From assembly GCA_963777775.1 (NCBI GenBank), contig CAVZRL010000010.1, forward strand, positions 1 through 64,000: a stretch of 64,000 bases of DNA. The letters are read 5' to 3'. The position numbers were made by a program, and so were the translations under genes. This DNA is from WHSW01 sp963777775 (lineage in GTDB: Bacteria > Actinomycetota > Thermoleophilia > Solirubrobacterales > 70-9). Numbering within the stretch: position 1 is the stretch's first letter; each line of letters opens with the position of its first letter. This document shows, piece by piece, positions 33,047 through 42,390 of this stretch. The notes beneath the pieces are model-generated. The model saw only the letters and a program-made list of their open reading frames with translations, ran no database searches and was not told the DNA's origin.

Positions 33047-36028
33047 ATGGTGCGTTTCGAACGCCCCATGGACGACCTCCCCGGTTCGCTGCGCCTGGAG
33101 TCGACGTTTCCATTCGTCGGGCGCGCCGCCGAACTGGAAACCCTGAGGACCCTGAACCCGATCGCCGAGGGCGAAGGCCGCCGGGTCGTCCTCGTCGGCG
33201 GCGAGGCGGGGTCGGGCAAGAGCCGCCTGGTGCGTGAGTTCGCCGGCGAGGCGGCCGCTGACGGGGCGCTCGTCCTCTACGGCGCCTGCGACGCGGTCGT
33301 CCGCACGCCCTACGGTCCCTTCGTCGAGGCCCTCGACCGCATCGCCCGCGTGATCGAGCCGGATGAACTGCGCGCGGCACTCGGCACCGCCGGTGGCGAG
33401 CTGATCCGCCTGCTGCCCGACCTGCCTGCCCGGGTGGCCGATCTGCCATCCCCGGTGGCAGCCGATCCCGACACCGAGCGCCATCGCCTCCACACCGCGG
33501 TCACCGACCTGCTCACCGGTGTCAGCCGTGCCCGCCCGGTGCTGCTGGTACTCGAGGACGGTCACTGGGCGGACGCCTCGACCCTGCTTCTCCTCCGTCA
33601 CCTCGCCCGCGCGGCGGGCGAGGCACGGTTGCTGCTACTCGCCACCTTCCGCGACACCGAGGCCGACGTGCCCGAGACCCTGTCGGAGGCACTCGCCGAC
33701 CTGCGCCGGTCCGACGACATCGTTCGCCTTCACCTCGGCGGGCTCTCGGACGATGAGGTGGCCGAGTTCGTGCGCCGCGCCGCAGGCGGCGGGCCGACGG
33801 ACGGCGTATCCGAGGTCGCACGGGCCATCAGCGATCTGACGCAGGGCAATCCCTTCCTCGTCTGCGAGTTCTGGCGCGCGCTGGTCGAGACCGAAATGAT
33901 CGACGCCGGAGACGGGGCGCTCCGGCTCGCGCGGGCGCCGGTCGAGCTCGGAACCCCAGACAGCGTTCGTGAGGTCGTCAGCCAGCGCCTGGCTCGACTC
34001 GCGCCTACGACCAGGGAGCTGTTGGAGCTCGCCGCGACCGCGGGATCGGAGTTCGACCTGGAGCTGGTCCGCGACGCTGCGGAGGTGGGCGAGCCTGAGC
34101 TTCTCGCCGCCCTCGAACAGGCGGTTCGCAGCGGGATGATCGAGGAGCTTCCCTCTCGCGCCCTCGTCCACCGTTTTACTCACGAGCTCGTGCGCCGCGC
34201 GCTTTATGACCGGCTGCCGACGGTGCGGCGCGCCGAGCTTCACCTGCGCGTCGGCGAGGCCCTCGAGCGCGCCGCGGGGCACTCCGGCCGAAGACTCGCA
34301 GACCTCGCGCATCATTTCGCCGCTGCCGCGCCCGTCGGCGGGTCGCAACGGGGCGTCGACTACAACCTCCGCGCGGCGCGGGCCGCGGCCGCGGCGCTCG
34401 CCTTCGACGAGGCAACCGAGCGGCTGCAGACCGCGCTCGAGCTGCGAATTGAGAGCGCTGCCGTCGAGGCCGAGGTCTTGCTCGAGCTCGGGCTGGTCAA
34501 CCACCGGGCGGGCAAGGCGCTCGACGCCCTCGGCGCATATCGGTCGGCGGCCGCGATCGCGCGCGAGCTCGCCAGCCCGGAGCTGCTCGCGAGGGCCGCG
34601 ATCGGCTTCGAGAACGCTTGCTGGCGTCCAGGGCTGGCCGACGAGGGCGCGGTCGAGCTGCTCGAGGAGGCCGCTGCGGCGCTCGGCGCCGAGACCTCCG
34701 AGCTGCGCGTCGGCCTGCTCGGCGGGCTCGCCCGCGCGCTGGACTTCCAGGGCGACCACGCGCGCGCCGCCGCCGTGCGCACGAGCGCGATCGCGATGGC
34801 GCGGCAGCTCACCGACCACACCGGTCTCGCCACGGTCCTGATGCGGTCCTACTGGTCGCGCGGCACGAGCTCGCTGGAGGAAATCCTCGCGATGCTGACC
34901 GAGGCACGCGACCTCGGCGACGAGCTCGGAGACATCGAGATCAGCAGCGAGGCGACGTCCTGGCGAGTGCCGGCGTTCGTCGCGCTCGGCGACCTCGACT
35001 CGGCCCGCCGGGAGATCGCCGTGCTGCTCGAGATGGCCGAGCAGACGGCGCAGCCGTTCGTGCTCCACGTCGTCGAGCACTATGGCTCCGCGATCGCGCT
35101 CGGCGACGGCCGGCTCGAGGAGGCGGAGGCGCGAGCGCGCCGATCCCACGAGTGGAGCCGCCTGCTCACCGGCCGCGACGCCTCCGGCGTGCACGGGATC
35201 CAGATGTTCAGCATCCGCCGCGAGCAGGGGCGACTGGCGGAGCTCGCGCCGGTGATCCGGATCCTCGCCGCCAATCCGGGCCGCGGTGGGCCGTGGCGCC
35301 CGGGGCTCGCGTCGGTGCTGGTCGAGCTCGGAATGGAGGCCGAGGCGAGGGAGGAGCTCGCGCGAGTAGCGGCGGAGGGCCTCGACGGCCTGCGCGAGTC
35401 GCTGTGGATCGCATCGCTGACGTACCTCACCGACGCCTGCGCGGCGCTCGGTGACGAGCGCATCGCCGCGCTCGTCTACCCCGAGCTCGAGCCGCTCGCG
35501 GGAGCGAGCGTGATGATCGGTCACCTGGTCGCCTTCTATGGGGCCGGTGATCGCTACCTGGGGATGCTTGCCGCCGTGCTCGGCGACTGGGAGCGCGCCG
35601 AGGCTCACTTCGAGCGTGCGATGGAGCTCAACCGCCGGATGGGCGCCGCGACCTGGCTCGCCCACACCGCCTATGAGTACGGCCGGACTTTGCTCGAGCG
35701 CCCCGAACGCGATCCCGAGCGGGCAACGGAGTTGCTCGGCGAGGCGGCGGAACTCGCCGAGCGGATCGGGATGGCGGCCCTCGCGAGTCGCGTCGAGGCG
35801 CTCGGCGCTGCGCGTCCGGCGGCGCTGCCCGACGAGCTCTCGGCCCGCGAGGCGCAGATCCTGCGGCTCGTCGCCCGTGGGCTCAGCAACCGCGAGATCG
35901 GCGAGCGCCTGGTGATCAGCGAGCACACGGTGGCGAACCACGTGCGCAGCATCCTGCGCAAGAGCGGCTGCGCGAACCGCACCGAGGCCGCCTCCTACGC
36001 CCATCGCCACGGGCTGGCCGAGGCCTGA
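33047..36028 (+). CDS. large ATP-binding LuxR-family transcriptional regulator
   Basis: A 993-residue protein of the LAL/MalT-like architecture. Near residue 25 begins FVGRAAELETL, then Walker A GGEAGSGKSR (about 50) and Walker B LLVLEDGHWAD (about 170). A long TPR-like helical region follows. The last 65 residues are a LuxR helix-turn-helix (LSAREAQILRLVARGLSNRE, then SEHTVANHVRSILRKSG). Such proteins bind an inducer and ATP, then activate nearby promoters. The ATG at 33068 is an alternative start. The divergent FAD oxidoreductase is the likely target. Confidence 0.9.
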   Translation: MVRFERPMDDLPGSLRLESTFPFVGRAAELETLRTLNPIAEGEGRRVVLVGGEAGSGKSRLVREFAGEAAADGALVLYGACDAVVRTPYGPFVEALDRIARVIEPDELRAALGTAGGELIRLLPDLPARVADLPSPVAADPDTERHRLHTAVTDLLTGVSRARPVLLVLEDGHWADASTLLLLRHLARAAGEARLLLLATFRDTEADVPETLSEALADLRRSDDIVRLHLGGLSDDEVAEFVRRAAGGGPTDGVSEVARAISDLTQGNPFLVCEFWRALVETEMIDAGDGALRLARAPVELGTPDSVREVVSQRLARLAPTTRELLELAATAGSEFDLELVRDAAEVGEPELLAALEQAVRSGMIEELPSRALVHRFTHELVRRALYDRLPTVRRAELHLRVGEALERAAGHSGRRLADLAHHFAAAAPVGGSQRGVDYNLRAARAAAAALAFDEATERLQTALELRIESAAVEAEVLLELGLVNHRAGKALDALGAYRSAAAIARELASPELLARAAIGFENACWRPGLADEGAVELLEEAAAALGAETSELRVGLLGGLARALDFQGDHARAAAVRTSAIAMARQLTDHTGLATVLMRSYWSRGTSSLEEILAMLTEARDLGDELGDIEISSEATSWRVPAFVALGDLDSARREIAVLLEMAEQTAQPFVLHVVEHYGSAIALGDGRLEEAEARARRSHEWSRLLTGRDASGVHGIQMFSIRREQGRLAELAPVIRILAANPGRGGPWRPGLASVLVELGMEAEAREELARVAAEGLDGLRESLWIASLTYLTDACAALGDERIAALVYPELEPLAGASVMIGHLVAFYGAGDRYLGMLAAVLGDWERAEAHFERAMELNRRMGAATWLAHTAYEYGRTLLERPERDPERATELLGEAAELAERIGMAALASRVEALGAARPAALPDELSAREAQILRLVARGLSNREIGERLVISEHTVANHVRSILRKSGCANRTEAASYAHRHGLAEA

Positions 36029-36049
36029 CGACCGCGATAGGATCTGGCC

Positions 36050-36349
36050 ATGCCGCTGTACATGATCGAGCGGGAGTTCGCCGAAGAGCTCGAGCTGAGC
36101 AGCGACGACGTCGAGTTGATCGAGGAGATCAACGCGGACGAGGGCGTCCACTGGCTGTTCTCGTTCCTGAGCGCGGACCGCCGCCGCACCTACTGCCTCT
36201 ACGAGGCGCCCTCGCCAGACGCGATCATCGCAGCCGCGCGGCGGGCCGACGTCCCGGCCGACAAGGTGGTCGAGGTCGGGCCGGGAACGGTCGAGTTCTC
36301 CGATCGGCTGCGCGATTGGGCCGACGCGCAAGCCGCCGCCTCCTCATGA
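36050..36349 (+). CDS. DUF4242 domain protein
   Basis: This 99-residue protein matches the DUF4242 pattern: LYMIEREFAEEL, DDVELIEEINADEGVHWLFS, then RRTYCLYEAPSPDAIIAAAR, and ADKVVEVG. The ferredoxin-like fold often dimerises, and some relatives bind metal (nickel has been reported for a Streptomyces member). It starts 21 bp after the regulator and overlaps the universal stress protein by four bases (ATGA), so all three genes probably form one transcript. Confidence 0.82.
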   Translation: MPLYMIEREFAEELELSSDDVELIEEINADEGVHWLFSFLSADRRRTYCLYEAPSPDAIIAAARRADVPADKVVEVGPGTVEFSDRLRDWADAQAAASS

Positions 36350-36771
36350 TCTCGACCGTCGCCGTCGGCACCGACGGGTCCACGACAGCCGCCGAGGCGG
36401 TTCGTGAGGCCGCCGAGATCGCGCGACGTTTCGAGGCGCGGCTGGTGCTCCTGAGCGTCTTCCAGGATTCGGGGGGCGCGCCAGGAGGAGCGGACGGCGA
36501 CATCGAGCGCCAGTGGTCCTCGAACTCCTCAGCCCGGGTCAGGTCGATCCTCGAGCGGTTCGAGCACGAGCTCGGGCAGAGCGGGATCGAGTGCGAGACT
36601 CTCGCCGACCAGGGCGATCCGGCCGAGGTGCTGGTGCGGCTCGCCGAGCAGTGCGGCGCCGATCTGCTGGTGATCGGCAACAAGGGGATGAAGCGGCGGG
36701 TGCTGGGGAGCATCCCGAACACCGTCACCCACAAGGCCGACTGCTCGGTGCTGGTGATCAAGACGACCTGA
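36346..36771 (+). CDS. universal stress protein
   Basis: The 141-residue UspA-type protein starts at 36346, overlapping the DUF4242 stop. The fold begins TVAVGTDGSTTAAEAV, with the ATP-binding Asp; the nucleotide loop G-x2-G-x9-G-(S/T) appears as GNKGMKRRVLGSIPNTV, and the protein ends SVLVIKTT. ATP-binding Usp proteins act in stress and dormancy. Translation coupling to DUF4242 suggests a shared stress role. Confidence 0.88.
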   Translation: MISTVAVGTDGSTTAAEAVREAAEIARRFEARLVLLSVFQDSGGAPGGADGDIERQWSSNSSARVRSILERFEHELGQSGIECETLADQGDPAEVLVRLAEQCGADLLVIGNKGMKRRVLGSIPNTVTHKADCSVLVIKTT

Positions 36772-36795
36772 GCCGAGCCTGCCGCCGGCGGCGGC

Positions 36796-37338
36796 TCAGT
36801 CTCGCCGTAGTCGGTAGATGCGGGTGTCGATCTTGCCCAGGTAGCGGTAGAACGCTGCCTCCGAGATGTCGACGCTGACCGCGTCGATCACCTTCCATGT
36901 CGGATAGGCCGCCTCGATCTGGTCGCGACCGGCGCCCCGCGGCACCGGCCCATCGCCGCGCGCTGCTCGTCGTTGAGCTCGTCGTGAAAGAGCCCGAAGT
37001 CGATCAGGAACGGAAAGCCGAACCCGACGCCCGCGGCGCCGAGCCGCGTCACGTCGCCCTCGACGAGACGTACCTCGACCCCGGCCGCCTCGACTCGCTC
37101 GCGCGCCCGTCGCAGGGCCTTCGGGACGATGTCGACCCCGGTGACCTCCCAGCCCCGCCTCGCAAGCTCCTCGACGCCGGCCCCGTGCCGGAGCGCGACC
37201 GGATCGACCGTGTGCGTGTGCCTCGTCTCGGGCGGGCAGTGCACGAAGTCCCACTGCCGCAAGGGCCGTTCCTGACCCTCGACGATCAGCAGCGCCTCGG
37301 GGTGGCAGAACGGTAGGTCGGGCTGCTGGAATAGCTCG
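36796..37338 (-). pseudogene. chimeric relic: cupin start joined to methyltransferase end
   Basis: On the minus strand, ELFQQPDLPFCHPEALLIVE to WDFVHCPPETRHTHT is the middle of a cupin. It passes directly into VEELARRGWEVTGVDIVPKA and VRLVEGDVTRLG, a SAM-dependent methyltransferase whose first motif (the DxGxG loop) is missing. A frameshift near 36935 precedes its final part (AAYPTWKVIDAVSVDISEAA, then YRYLGKIDTRIYRL). Two unrelated genes were thus joined by a deletion and then decayed. The divergent glycosyltransferase start touches its 5' edge. Confidence 0.65.
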
Positions 37339-38553
37339 GTGCGAGTCCTCGTCACCACCCGTGGCAGCGCCGGGCATCTGGGGCCCCTCGCCCCGTTCGC
37401 GCACGCCTGCCTTCGGGCCGGGCATGAGGTGCTCGTCGCCGCGCAGCGCCAGAACCAGGCGAACGTGGAGCGGGCCGGACTTCCTTTCTCGCCGGTGGAC
37501 GACCCGCCCGCCGACGAATGGATGCCACTCATGGGGCGGTTCGCGGAGCTCGACGTCGCGACCGCCAACGAGTTGATGATCGGCCAGTTCTTCGCCGGAA
37601 TCGACCTCCGCGCCGAGCTGCCCGCGCTGCGGGCGCTCGCGGAGAGCTGGCGCCCCGATCTCATCATGCGCGAGACCTGGGAGTTCGGCTCCACCTTGGT
37701 CGCTGAGCCGGCGGGGATCCCGATCGTGAGGGTGGGACTGGGCCTCGCCCAGGTCGAGGAGCAATCGATCGAGCTCGCTGCCGCGACCGTAAACGAGGCT
37801 CGCGCCAGGCTCGGGATGCGACCCGATCCGACCGGCGAGCGGCTCGCCGCCTCGCCGTACTTCACCGCGATCCCGAAAGCGCTGGAGGACCCAGGCGCGC
37901 CGATGCCGAAGCGTACGCACCGATTCCGCTTCGGAGTCTCGGAGGATGCGCCAGCGCTCGGGGAGTGGTGGACCGGCAACGACGATCCGCTCGTCTATCT
38001 GAGCTTCGGCTCGGTCGCGGCGGGCGCCCACCTGCCGTACTTCCCGGACCTTTACCGGGCGGCGATCGAAGCGCTTGCTCCCCTTCCCGTGCGGGTGCTC
38101 GTCACGACCGGGGACGCCGGCCGCGATCTCGACGATCTCGGCGAGATCCCGCGCAATGTTCATGTCGAGACGTGGGTGCCGCACGACGCCGTCGCTGCCC
38201 GCGCGTCGGTGATCGTCTGCCACGGCGGCTACGGATCCACCCTTGGCGCGCTCGCGCACGGCGTGCCGCTCGTGGTCCTGCCCCTGTTCAGCACGGATCA
38301 GTGGGCCAACGGGGATGCCGCAGCGCGCGCGGGCGCCGGCATCAACCTGGCCGGCGAGCGGGGCGCTCGCAACGTCCTCGGACTGCCCGGCGCCGACACG
38401 CTCGGCGAGCTGGCCGGGGCGGTCGAGGAGGTCCTTGGCGACGACGCCTACCGACGCGGGGCCGAGCGCGTCGCCGATGCAATCGGTGCTCTGCCGCCGG
38501 TCGACGACTCGGTTGAGACGCTCGAAGCGATCGCAGGGACGGCGCGCGACTAG
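37339..38553 (+). CDS. glycosyltransferase of the UGT/MGT type (GT1-like)
   Basis: A 404-residue GT-B enzyme starting at GTG: MRVLVTTRGSAGHLGPLAPF is the N-terminal Rossmann start, and VICHGGYGSTLGALAHGVPL then VLPLFSTDQWANG is the C-terminal nucleotide-sugar motif of the UGT family. It should move a sugar from an NDP-sugar to a small hydrophobic acceptor, as macrolide or flavonoid glycosyltransferases do. The start is uncertain because no good ribosome site is seen and the upstream DNA is a chimeric relic. Its stop overlaps the convergent ABC permease gene. Confidence 0.88.
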   Translation: MRVLVTTRGSAGHLGPLAPFAHACLRAGHEVLVAAQRQNQANVERAGLPFSPVDDPPADEWMPLMGRFAELDVATANELMIGQFFAGIDLRAELPALRALAESWRPDLIMRETWEFGSTLVAEPAGIPIVRVGLGLAQVEEQSIELAAATVNEARARLGMRPDPTGERLAASPYFTAIPKALEDPGAPMPKRTHRFRFGVSEDAPALGEWWTGNDDPLVYLSFGSVAAGAHLPYFPDLYRAAIEALAPLPVRVLVTTGDAGRDLDDLGEIPRNVHVETWVPHDAVAARASVIVCHGGYGSTLGALAHGVPLVVLPLFSTDQWANGDAAARAGAGINLAGERGARNVLGLPGADTLGELAGAVEEVLGDDAYRRGAERVADAIGALPPVDDSVETLEAIAGTARD

Positions 38554-39305
38554 TCGTAGCCCTTGATCATCCGAACGTTGAGCACGAGCATCACGACACC
38601 CAGTGCGGCTACCACCGCGAACCCCGGCAGGATGTCCTCCCATGCGAGATCGACGAGGATCAGGGATCGCAGCGCCTCCATCAGGTAGGTGACCGGGTTG
38701 AGCGTGGCGGCGACCTCCATCGGCTCGGTCAGCAGGTCACGCGGGACGAAGTTCGGCGTCAGGAACAGGAGCGGGAAGAAGATCAGCCCGGCTGAATTCG
38801 TCGCCGCCGCGCTGCGCGTCTTGAGCGCGATCAGCTGCATGAAGCCGGCGTAGACGACGCCCCAGAGCGAGCTCAGCGCGACCAGGAGGACGAACCCCAG
38901 CGGACCGCTCGCGATCGAGATCCCAAACGGCAGCGCGAGCAGCACGATCACCGTTGAGAGGACGACGCATTTCACGCCCTCGGCGACGAGCCGGCCAAGC
39001 ACGATCGCGTAGCGCGGGATCGGGATCGCCCGCAGCTTGTCGAAGTAGCCGCCCTCGATCTCCTCGACCAGGAACAGGGCGGCCATCCCGAACGAGGCCG
39101 CCAGCAGCAGCGTGATCGGGAGCTGGAACGCGCCGTAGCCCTGGCCCTCGAGGAACCCGGTCGACTCCGAGGGGAAGATCTCGGCGACCTGACCCGTGTT
39201 GACGATCAGGAAGAAGACCGGAATGAACATCGTCATCAACAGCGCGTCGGGCGTCCGCACCGCCTCGTGCAGCGCACGCTTTCCGAGCGCGATCGTGGCG
39301 CTCAT
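38550..39305 (-). CDS. ABC-2 type transporter permease
   Basis: The 251-residue protein has six predicted membrane helices and the ABC-2 pattern: ALFLVEEIEGGYFDKLRAIP (cytoplasmic coupling region), SSLWGVVYAGFMQLIALKTR, and LTPNFVPRDLLTEPMEVAAT followed by NPVTYLMEALRSLIL. It overlaps the ATPase gene by four bases (ATGA), so the two are co-translated. The pair resembles daunorubicin-type (DrrA/DrrB) exporters. Confidence 0.9.
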   Translation of the reverse strand: MSATIALGKRALHEAVRTPDALLMTMFIPVFFLIVNTGQVAEIFPSESTGFLEGQGYGAFQLPITLLLAASFGMAALFLVEEIEGGYFDKLRAIPIPRYAIVLGRLVAEGVKCVVLSTVIVLLALPFGISIASGPLGFVLLVALSSLWGVVYAGFMQLIALKTRSAAATNSAGLIFFPLLFLTPNFVPRDLLTEPMEVAATLNPVTYLMEALRSLILVDLAWEDILPGFAVVAALGVVMLVLNVRMIKGYD

Positions 39306-40117
39306 GCCGTCACCTCCTGGACCTCGCCCGCGGCGCGGTCGCGGGTGCGTCCGGTCGCGTCGAGGAAGACGTCGTCGAGGGTCGGCTCCTCGCCGCGGCC
39401 CCGCCGCTCGCGCAGGTCAGCCTTGAGCTGGTCGGGCGTGCCCTCGCGCACGATCAGCCCGCCATCGATGATCGCGAGCCGGTCACAGAGCTGGTCGGCC
39501 TCCTCGAGGTACTGCGTAGTGAGGAACACCGTGGTGCCGTGGCCGTTGATCCGCTGCAGCTCCTCCCAGACAGTCAGCCTGCTCGCCGGGTCAAGGCCGG
39601 TGGTCGGCTCATCGAGGAACAGGACCTCGGGTTCGTGCACGAGCGCCGCCGCGAGGTCGAGCCGGCGCTGCATGCCGCCGGAATAGCCCTTGATCACGCG
39701 GTCCGCGGCATCCTCGAGCTCGACCAGCTCGAGCAGCTCGTTCGCCCGCTCGCCGGCCTGCGAGGTGCTGAGCCCGAACAGCTGCCCGTGCAGGACCAGG
39801 AGCTCGCGGCCGGTCTGGCGCGGGTCGAGCCCGGCCTCCTGGAGCGCGACGCCGATCCGGCTGCGGGCGTCGTCGGGGTCGCGGGCAACGTCAAACCCGG
39901 CCACCTCCGCCCGGCCCGAGGTCAGCGAGAGCAGCGTCGTCAGCATCCGTACGGTGGTCGACTTGCCGGCCCCGTTGGGGCCCAGGAAGCCGAAGATCTC
40001 GCCGGTGTGGACCTCCAGGTCCACCCCCCGCACGGCCTCGACCGTGCCGTCTCGGCTGCCGTTGTAGTGCTTGGCAAGGCCTTCGGCCAGCACGGCCGGG
40101 CCCCCTCTCTGGTTCAT
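39302..40117 (-). CDS. ABC transporter ATP-binding protein, DrrA-like
   Basis: A 271-residue ATPase: Walker A GPNGAGKST (about 50), signature YSGGMQRRLDLA, Walker B VLFLDEPTTGLDP and the H-loop region TTVFLTTQYLEEADQLCDR. The C-terminal tail (DLRERRGRGEEPTLDDVFLD) is the type seen in drug and lipid exporters. It powers the permease encoded directly downstream. Substrate unknown; daunorubicin-resistance-like exporters usually remove hydrophobic drugs. Confidence 0.92.
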   Translation of the reverse strand: MNQRGGPAVLAEGLAKHYNGSRDGTVEAVRGVDLEVHTGEIFGFLGPNGAGKSTTVRMLTTLLSLTSGRAEVAGFDVARDPDDARSRIGVALQEAGLDPRQTGRELLVLHGQLFGLSTSQAGERANELLELVELEDAADRVIKGYSGGMQRRLDLAAALVHEPEVLFLDEPTTGLDPASRLTVWEELQRINGHGTTVFLTTQYLEEADQLCDRLAIIDGGLIVREGTPDQLKADLRERRGRGEEPTLDDVFLDATGRTRDRAAGEVQEVTA

Positions 40118-40201
40118 CGCGGCTCCTGTTCGCTCGATTGGCTGGACATCTGTTAGACCGCGGGGACCCGCAGAACTAATCGTCCTGACTTGTCGGCTGA
40201 G

Positions 40202-41119
40202 CTAACGCGGTGCTCTCGCGGTCACGGCCCAGGTCGAGGCCGGGGCGACGACGGCGCCGCCGTCGACGACGAAGTCGGCGAGCGCCGCGCGCAGATCGTC
40301 CGCGATCTTCGGCCTCATGTCGTCGACGCGCTCGCCCCACATGCGCAGGACCTCGGCCGCGGGGCCGAGCGCCATGTTGAAGGCGACCGCGTGTTCGAGG
40401 TCGTTGCCGATCTTGTACGGCAGGTCCTGCCGGCCGAGCGAGATCGACTCGTAGCCGGCGAGTCGAAGCAGGTCGCTGACCGTGTCCGCGTTCGCCATCG
40501 AGAACGGTCCGGGACCGCAGCGCGGCACGTCGTACTCCTCGGGTTCCTCGAGGTACTCGGCGACTACCAACTCGGCGCGATGCAGGAACTCGTTGTCGAG
40601 CTTGCGCCGCCAGACGACCATGTTCAGGAGCCCGCCGGGCGCCAGCGCCTCACGAACGTTTCGAAGCGCCACCACGGGGTGGGCGAAGAACATCGTCCCC
40701 ATGCGGGAGAACGCGTAGTCGAACGTGCGCTCGAAGCTCGTCGTCTCCACGTCGCAGGGGGCGAAGCTGACGTTCTCGATCCCGGCCTCGGCCGCCTCCT
40801 CGATCGCCGTTTCGATCATCCGCTCGGCGACGTCGACGCCGTGCGCGTGACCGGTGGCGCCGACGAGCTCCGCGAGGCGCGTCGTCGTGTCGCCAAGCCC
40901 GCAGCCGATGTCGAGAACGCGGTCGCCGTCATGGGGCGGGTTGGCCGCGAGCGCCGCCTCGCCGTGATCGCGCAGCCCCTCCGCGACGAGGTCGCGGTAC
41001 TCGATCCAGATCTCGAACAGGGGGCCGTTCCAGGCCTCGGTCGCCTCGACGTTGTCCTCGACCTCTCTGATCGCGTCCGCTATGAGCGCCGAGTCTACGG
41101 GCGGTTGATTTCGTTCCAA
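40202..41119 (-). CDS. class I SAM-dependent methyltransferase
   Basis: The SAM-binding motif is VLDIGCGLGDTT, followed by GVDVAERMIETA, the acidic motif SFAPCDVETTSF, and MFFAHPVVALRNVREALAPG (post-motif helix and GG strand). About 305 residues if started at the TTG at 41119, chosen because the gene upstream stops at 41145 and earlier starts would run into it. A methyltransferase for a small molecule is likely (UbiE-like). It lies between the exporter and the alanine-dehydrogenase-like gene, all on the minus strand. Confidence 0.8.
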   Translation of the reverse strand: MERNQPPVDSALIADAIREVEDNVEATEAWNGPLFEIWIEYRDLVAEGLRDHGEAALAANPPHDGDRVLDIGCGLGDTTTRLAELVGATGHAHGVDVAERMIETAIEEAAEAGIENVSFAPCDVETTSFERTFDYAFSRMGTMFFAHPVVALRNVREALAPGGLLNMVVWRRKLDNEFLHRAELVVAEYLEEPEEYDVPRCGPGPFSMANADTVSDLLRLAGYESISLGRQDLPYKIGNDLEHAVAFNMALGPAAEVLRMWGERVDDMRPKIADDLRAALADFVVDGGAVVAPASTWAVTARAPR

Positions 41120-41144
41120 CCCGCTGGGCCTCCGGTTCTGCTGT

Positions 41145-42284
41145 TCAGAGGCGGACGTGCGGATAATCCTCCGCACGGTGCTGAAACGAGAGGATCTTTG
41201 GGTTCTGTACCACACCGTCGCGAATCTCGATCGCGTTGCGGACCGTCTCCTCCCGCTCCCAGGCCTCGGGCCCCGCGATCAATGTGCGCAGATAGGGCAT
41301 CAGCGCTCTGCTGATCTCCCATGTGGCTGAGTTCCACAGCAGCGAGGGGCTGTGGTCGACCGCGTAGCAGCTCACTCCGTCGCCGAGCTCGAAGATCGGC
41401 TGCTCGAAGCTGGTCGGCCGCGCCCACTCGAAGCCCATGCCGGCGTCCGCGGCGACGTCGACGAACAGCGTTCCGGAACGAAACAGCGACAGCTCATCGT
41501 TGCTGACGAAGATCATCGGCGCCTCGGTGTCCTGAAGCACGCAGTTGACGATCAGATCGTGCTCGGCGAGGAACTGGGGCATCGACTCGCGGCGGCTGTC
41601 CAGCTCGGGCGTCTGGTCGGGATGGTCCGGGTCTCGGGCGTAGGTGATCAAGCGCACCGAGTGGATCGGCGCGGCGACGGCGGCGGCCTCGCGGTGGGTG
41701 AGGACGGAGACGTCGTGGACCCCGAGCGCCCGCAATCCGATCACCGCTCCACGACCCGTGGCGCCGAAGCCGATCACCGCCGCTCGCAGGCGTCTTCCGT
41801 ACTCCCCGGTCATCCCCTTGAGCTGCATCGCGTGCAGCACCGAGCTGTATCCGGCAATCTCGTTGTTCTGGTGAAAGACATGGAGGCGCAAGGAGCCGTC
41901 GTGCGCCCAGTGGTTCATCGCCTCCCACGCGATCAGCGTCAGGCGGCGGTCGATCGCGACCTGGGTCAGGGCCGCGTCCTGCACGCAATGCACCCAGCCG
42001 CACAGCGTCCGCCCCTCGCCCATCTCGGAGAGGTCCGCGGGCGCCGGCTTGGGAACCAGCACCGCGTCGCATTCGCGCATCAGCTGCTCGCGGGCGCGCA
42101 GGCCGCCGACCAGGCGCTCGAGCTCTGCGTCGTCGACTCCGAAGCCGGTGCCGTAGCCGCGCTCGAGGAAGATCCGCGCTCGCAGCTCGGCGTCGAGCTC
42201 TGCGAGGTGAGATGGATGGATCGGCAGCCGATGCTCGTTCTCCTTGCGCGAGCTGGCGATGACTCCGAGGCTGAGGTCGTTCAT
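41145..42284 (-). CDS. alanine dehydrogenase / carboxyethylornithine-synthase-like enzyme
   Basis: About 379 residues (MNDLSLGVIASSRKENEHRL). The N-terminal fold with ENEHRLPIHP resembles alanine dehydrogenase and N5-(carboxyethyl)ornithine synthase, and the Rossmann region is RAAVIGFGATGRGAVIGLRA. DAVLVPKPAPADL and FVDVAADAGMGFEW also fit this superfamily, which joins or splits 2-oxoacids and amino groups with NAD(P)H. Sequence alone does not decide the substrate; the carboxyethylornithine synthase subgroup seems nearer. A second possible start lies at 42302. Confidence 0.75.
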   Translation of the reverse strand: MNDLSLGVIASSRKENEHRLPIHPSHLAELDAELRARIFLERGYGTGFGVDDAELERLVGGLRAREQLMRECDAVLVPKPAPADLSEMGEGRTLCGWVHCVQDAALTQVAIDRRLTLIAWEAMNHWAHDGSLRLHVFHQNNEIAGYSSVLHAMQLKGMTGEYGRRLRAAVIGFGATGRGAVIGLRALGVHDVSVLTHREAAAVAAPIHSVRLITYARDPDHPDQTPELDSRRESMPQFLAEHDLIVNCVLQDTEAPMIFVSNDELSLFRSGTLFVDVAADAGMGFEWARPTSFEQPIFELGDGVSCYAVDHSPSLLWNSATWEISRALMPYLRTLIAGPEAWEREETVRNAIEIRDGVVQNPKILSFQHRAEDYPHVRL

Positions 42285-42390
42285 GTGCGCAGGCGCATGC
42301 AATCCAGGACCGGCGGACGCGACTGGGCGGGAAGTTAGCCGCAGCCGCGCTTTCGCCGCTGGATCAACGACGGCGTCCGAGGGGTGCGGG

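Noticed and set aside
33635..36331. An 898-codon frame antisense to the LuxR-type regulator
   Set aside because: Shadow frame of a strongly coding gene with clear ATPase and LuxR motifs.
36796..38643. A 615-codon frame antisense to the glycosyltransferase
   Set aside because: Only its last segment (36796-36935) has protein character, as the end of the methyltransferase relic.
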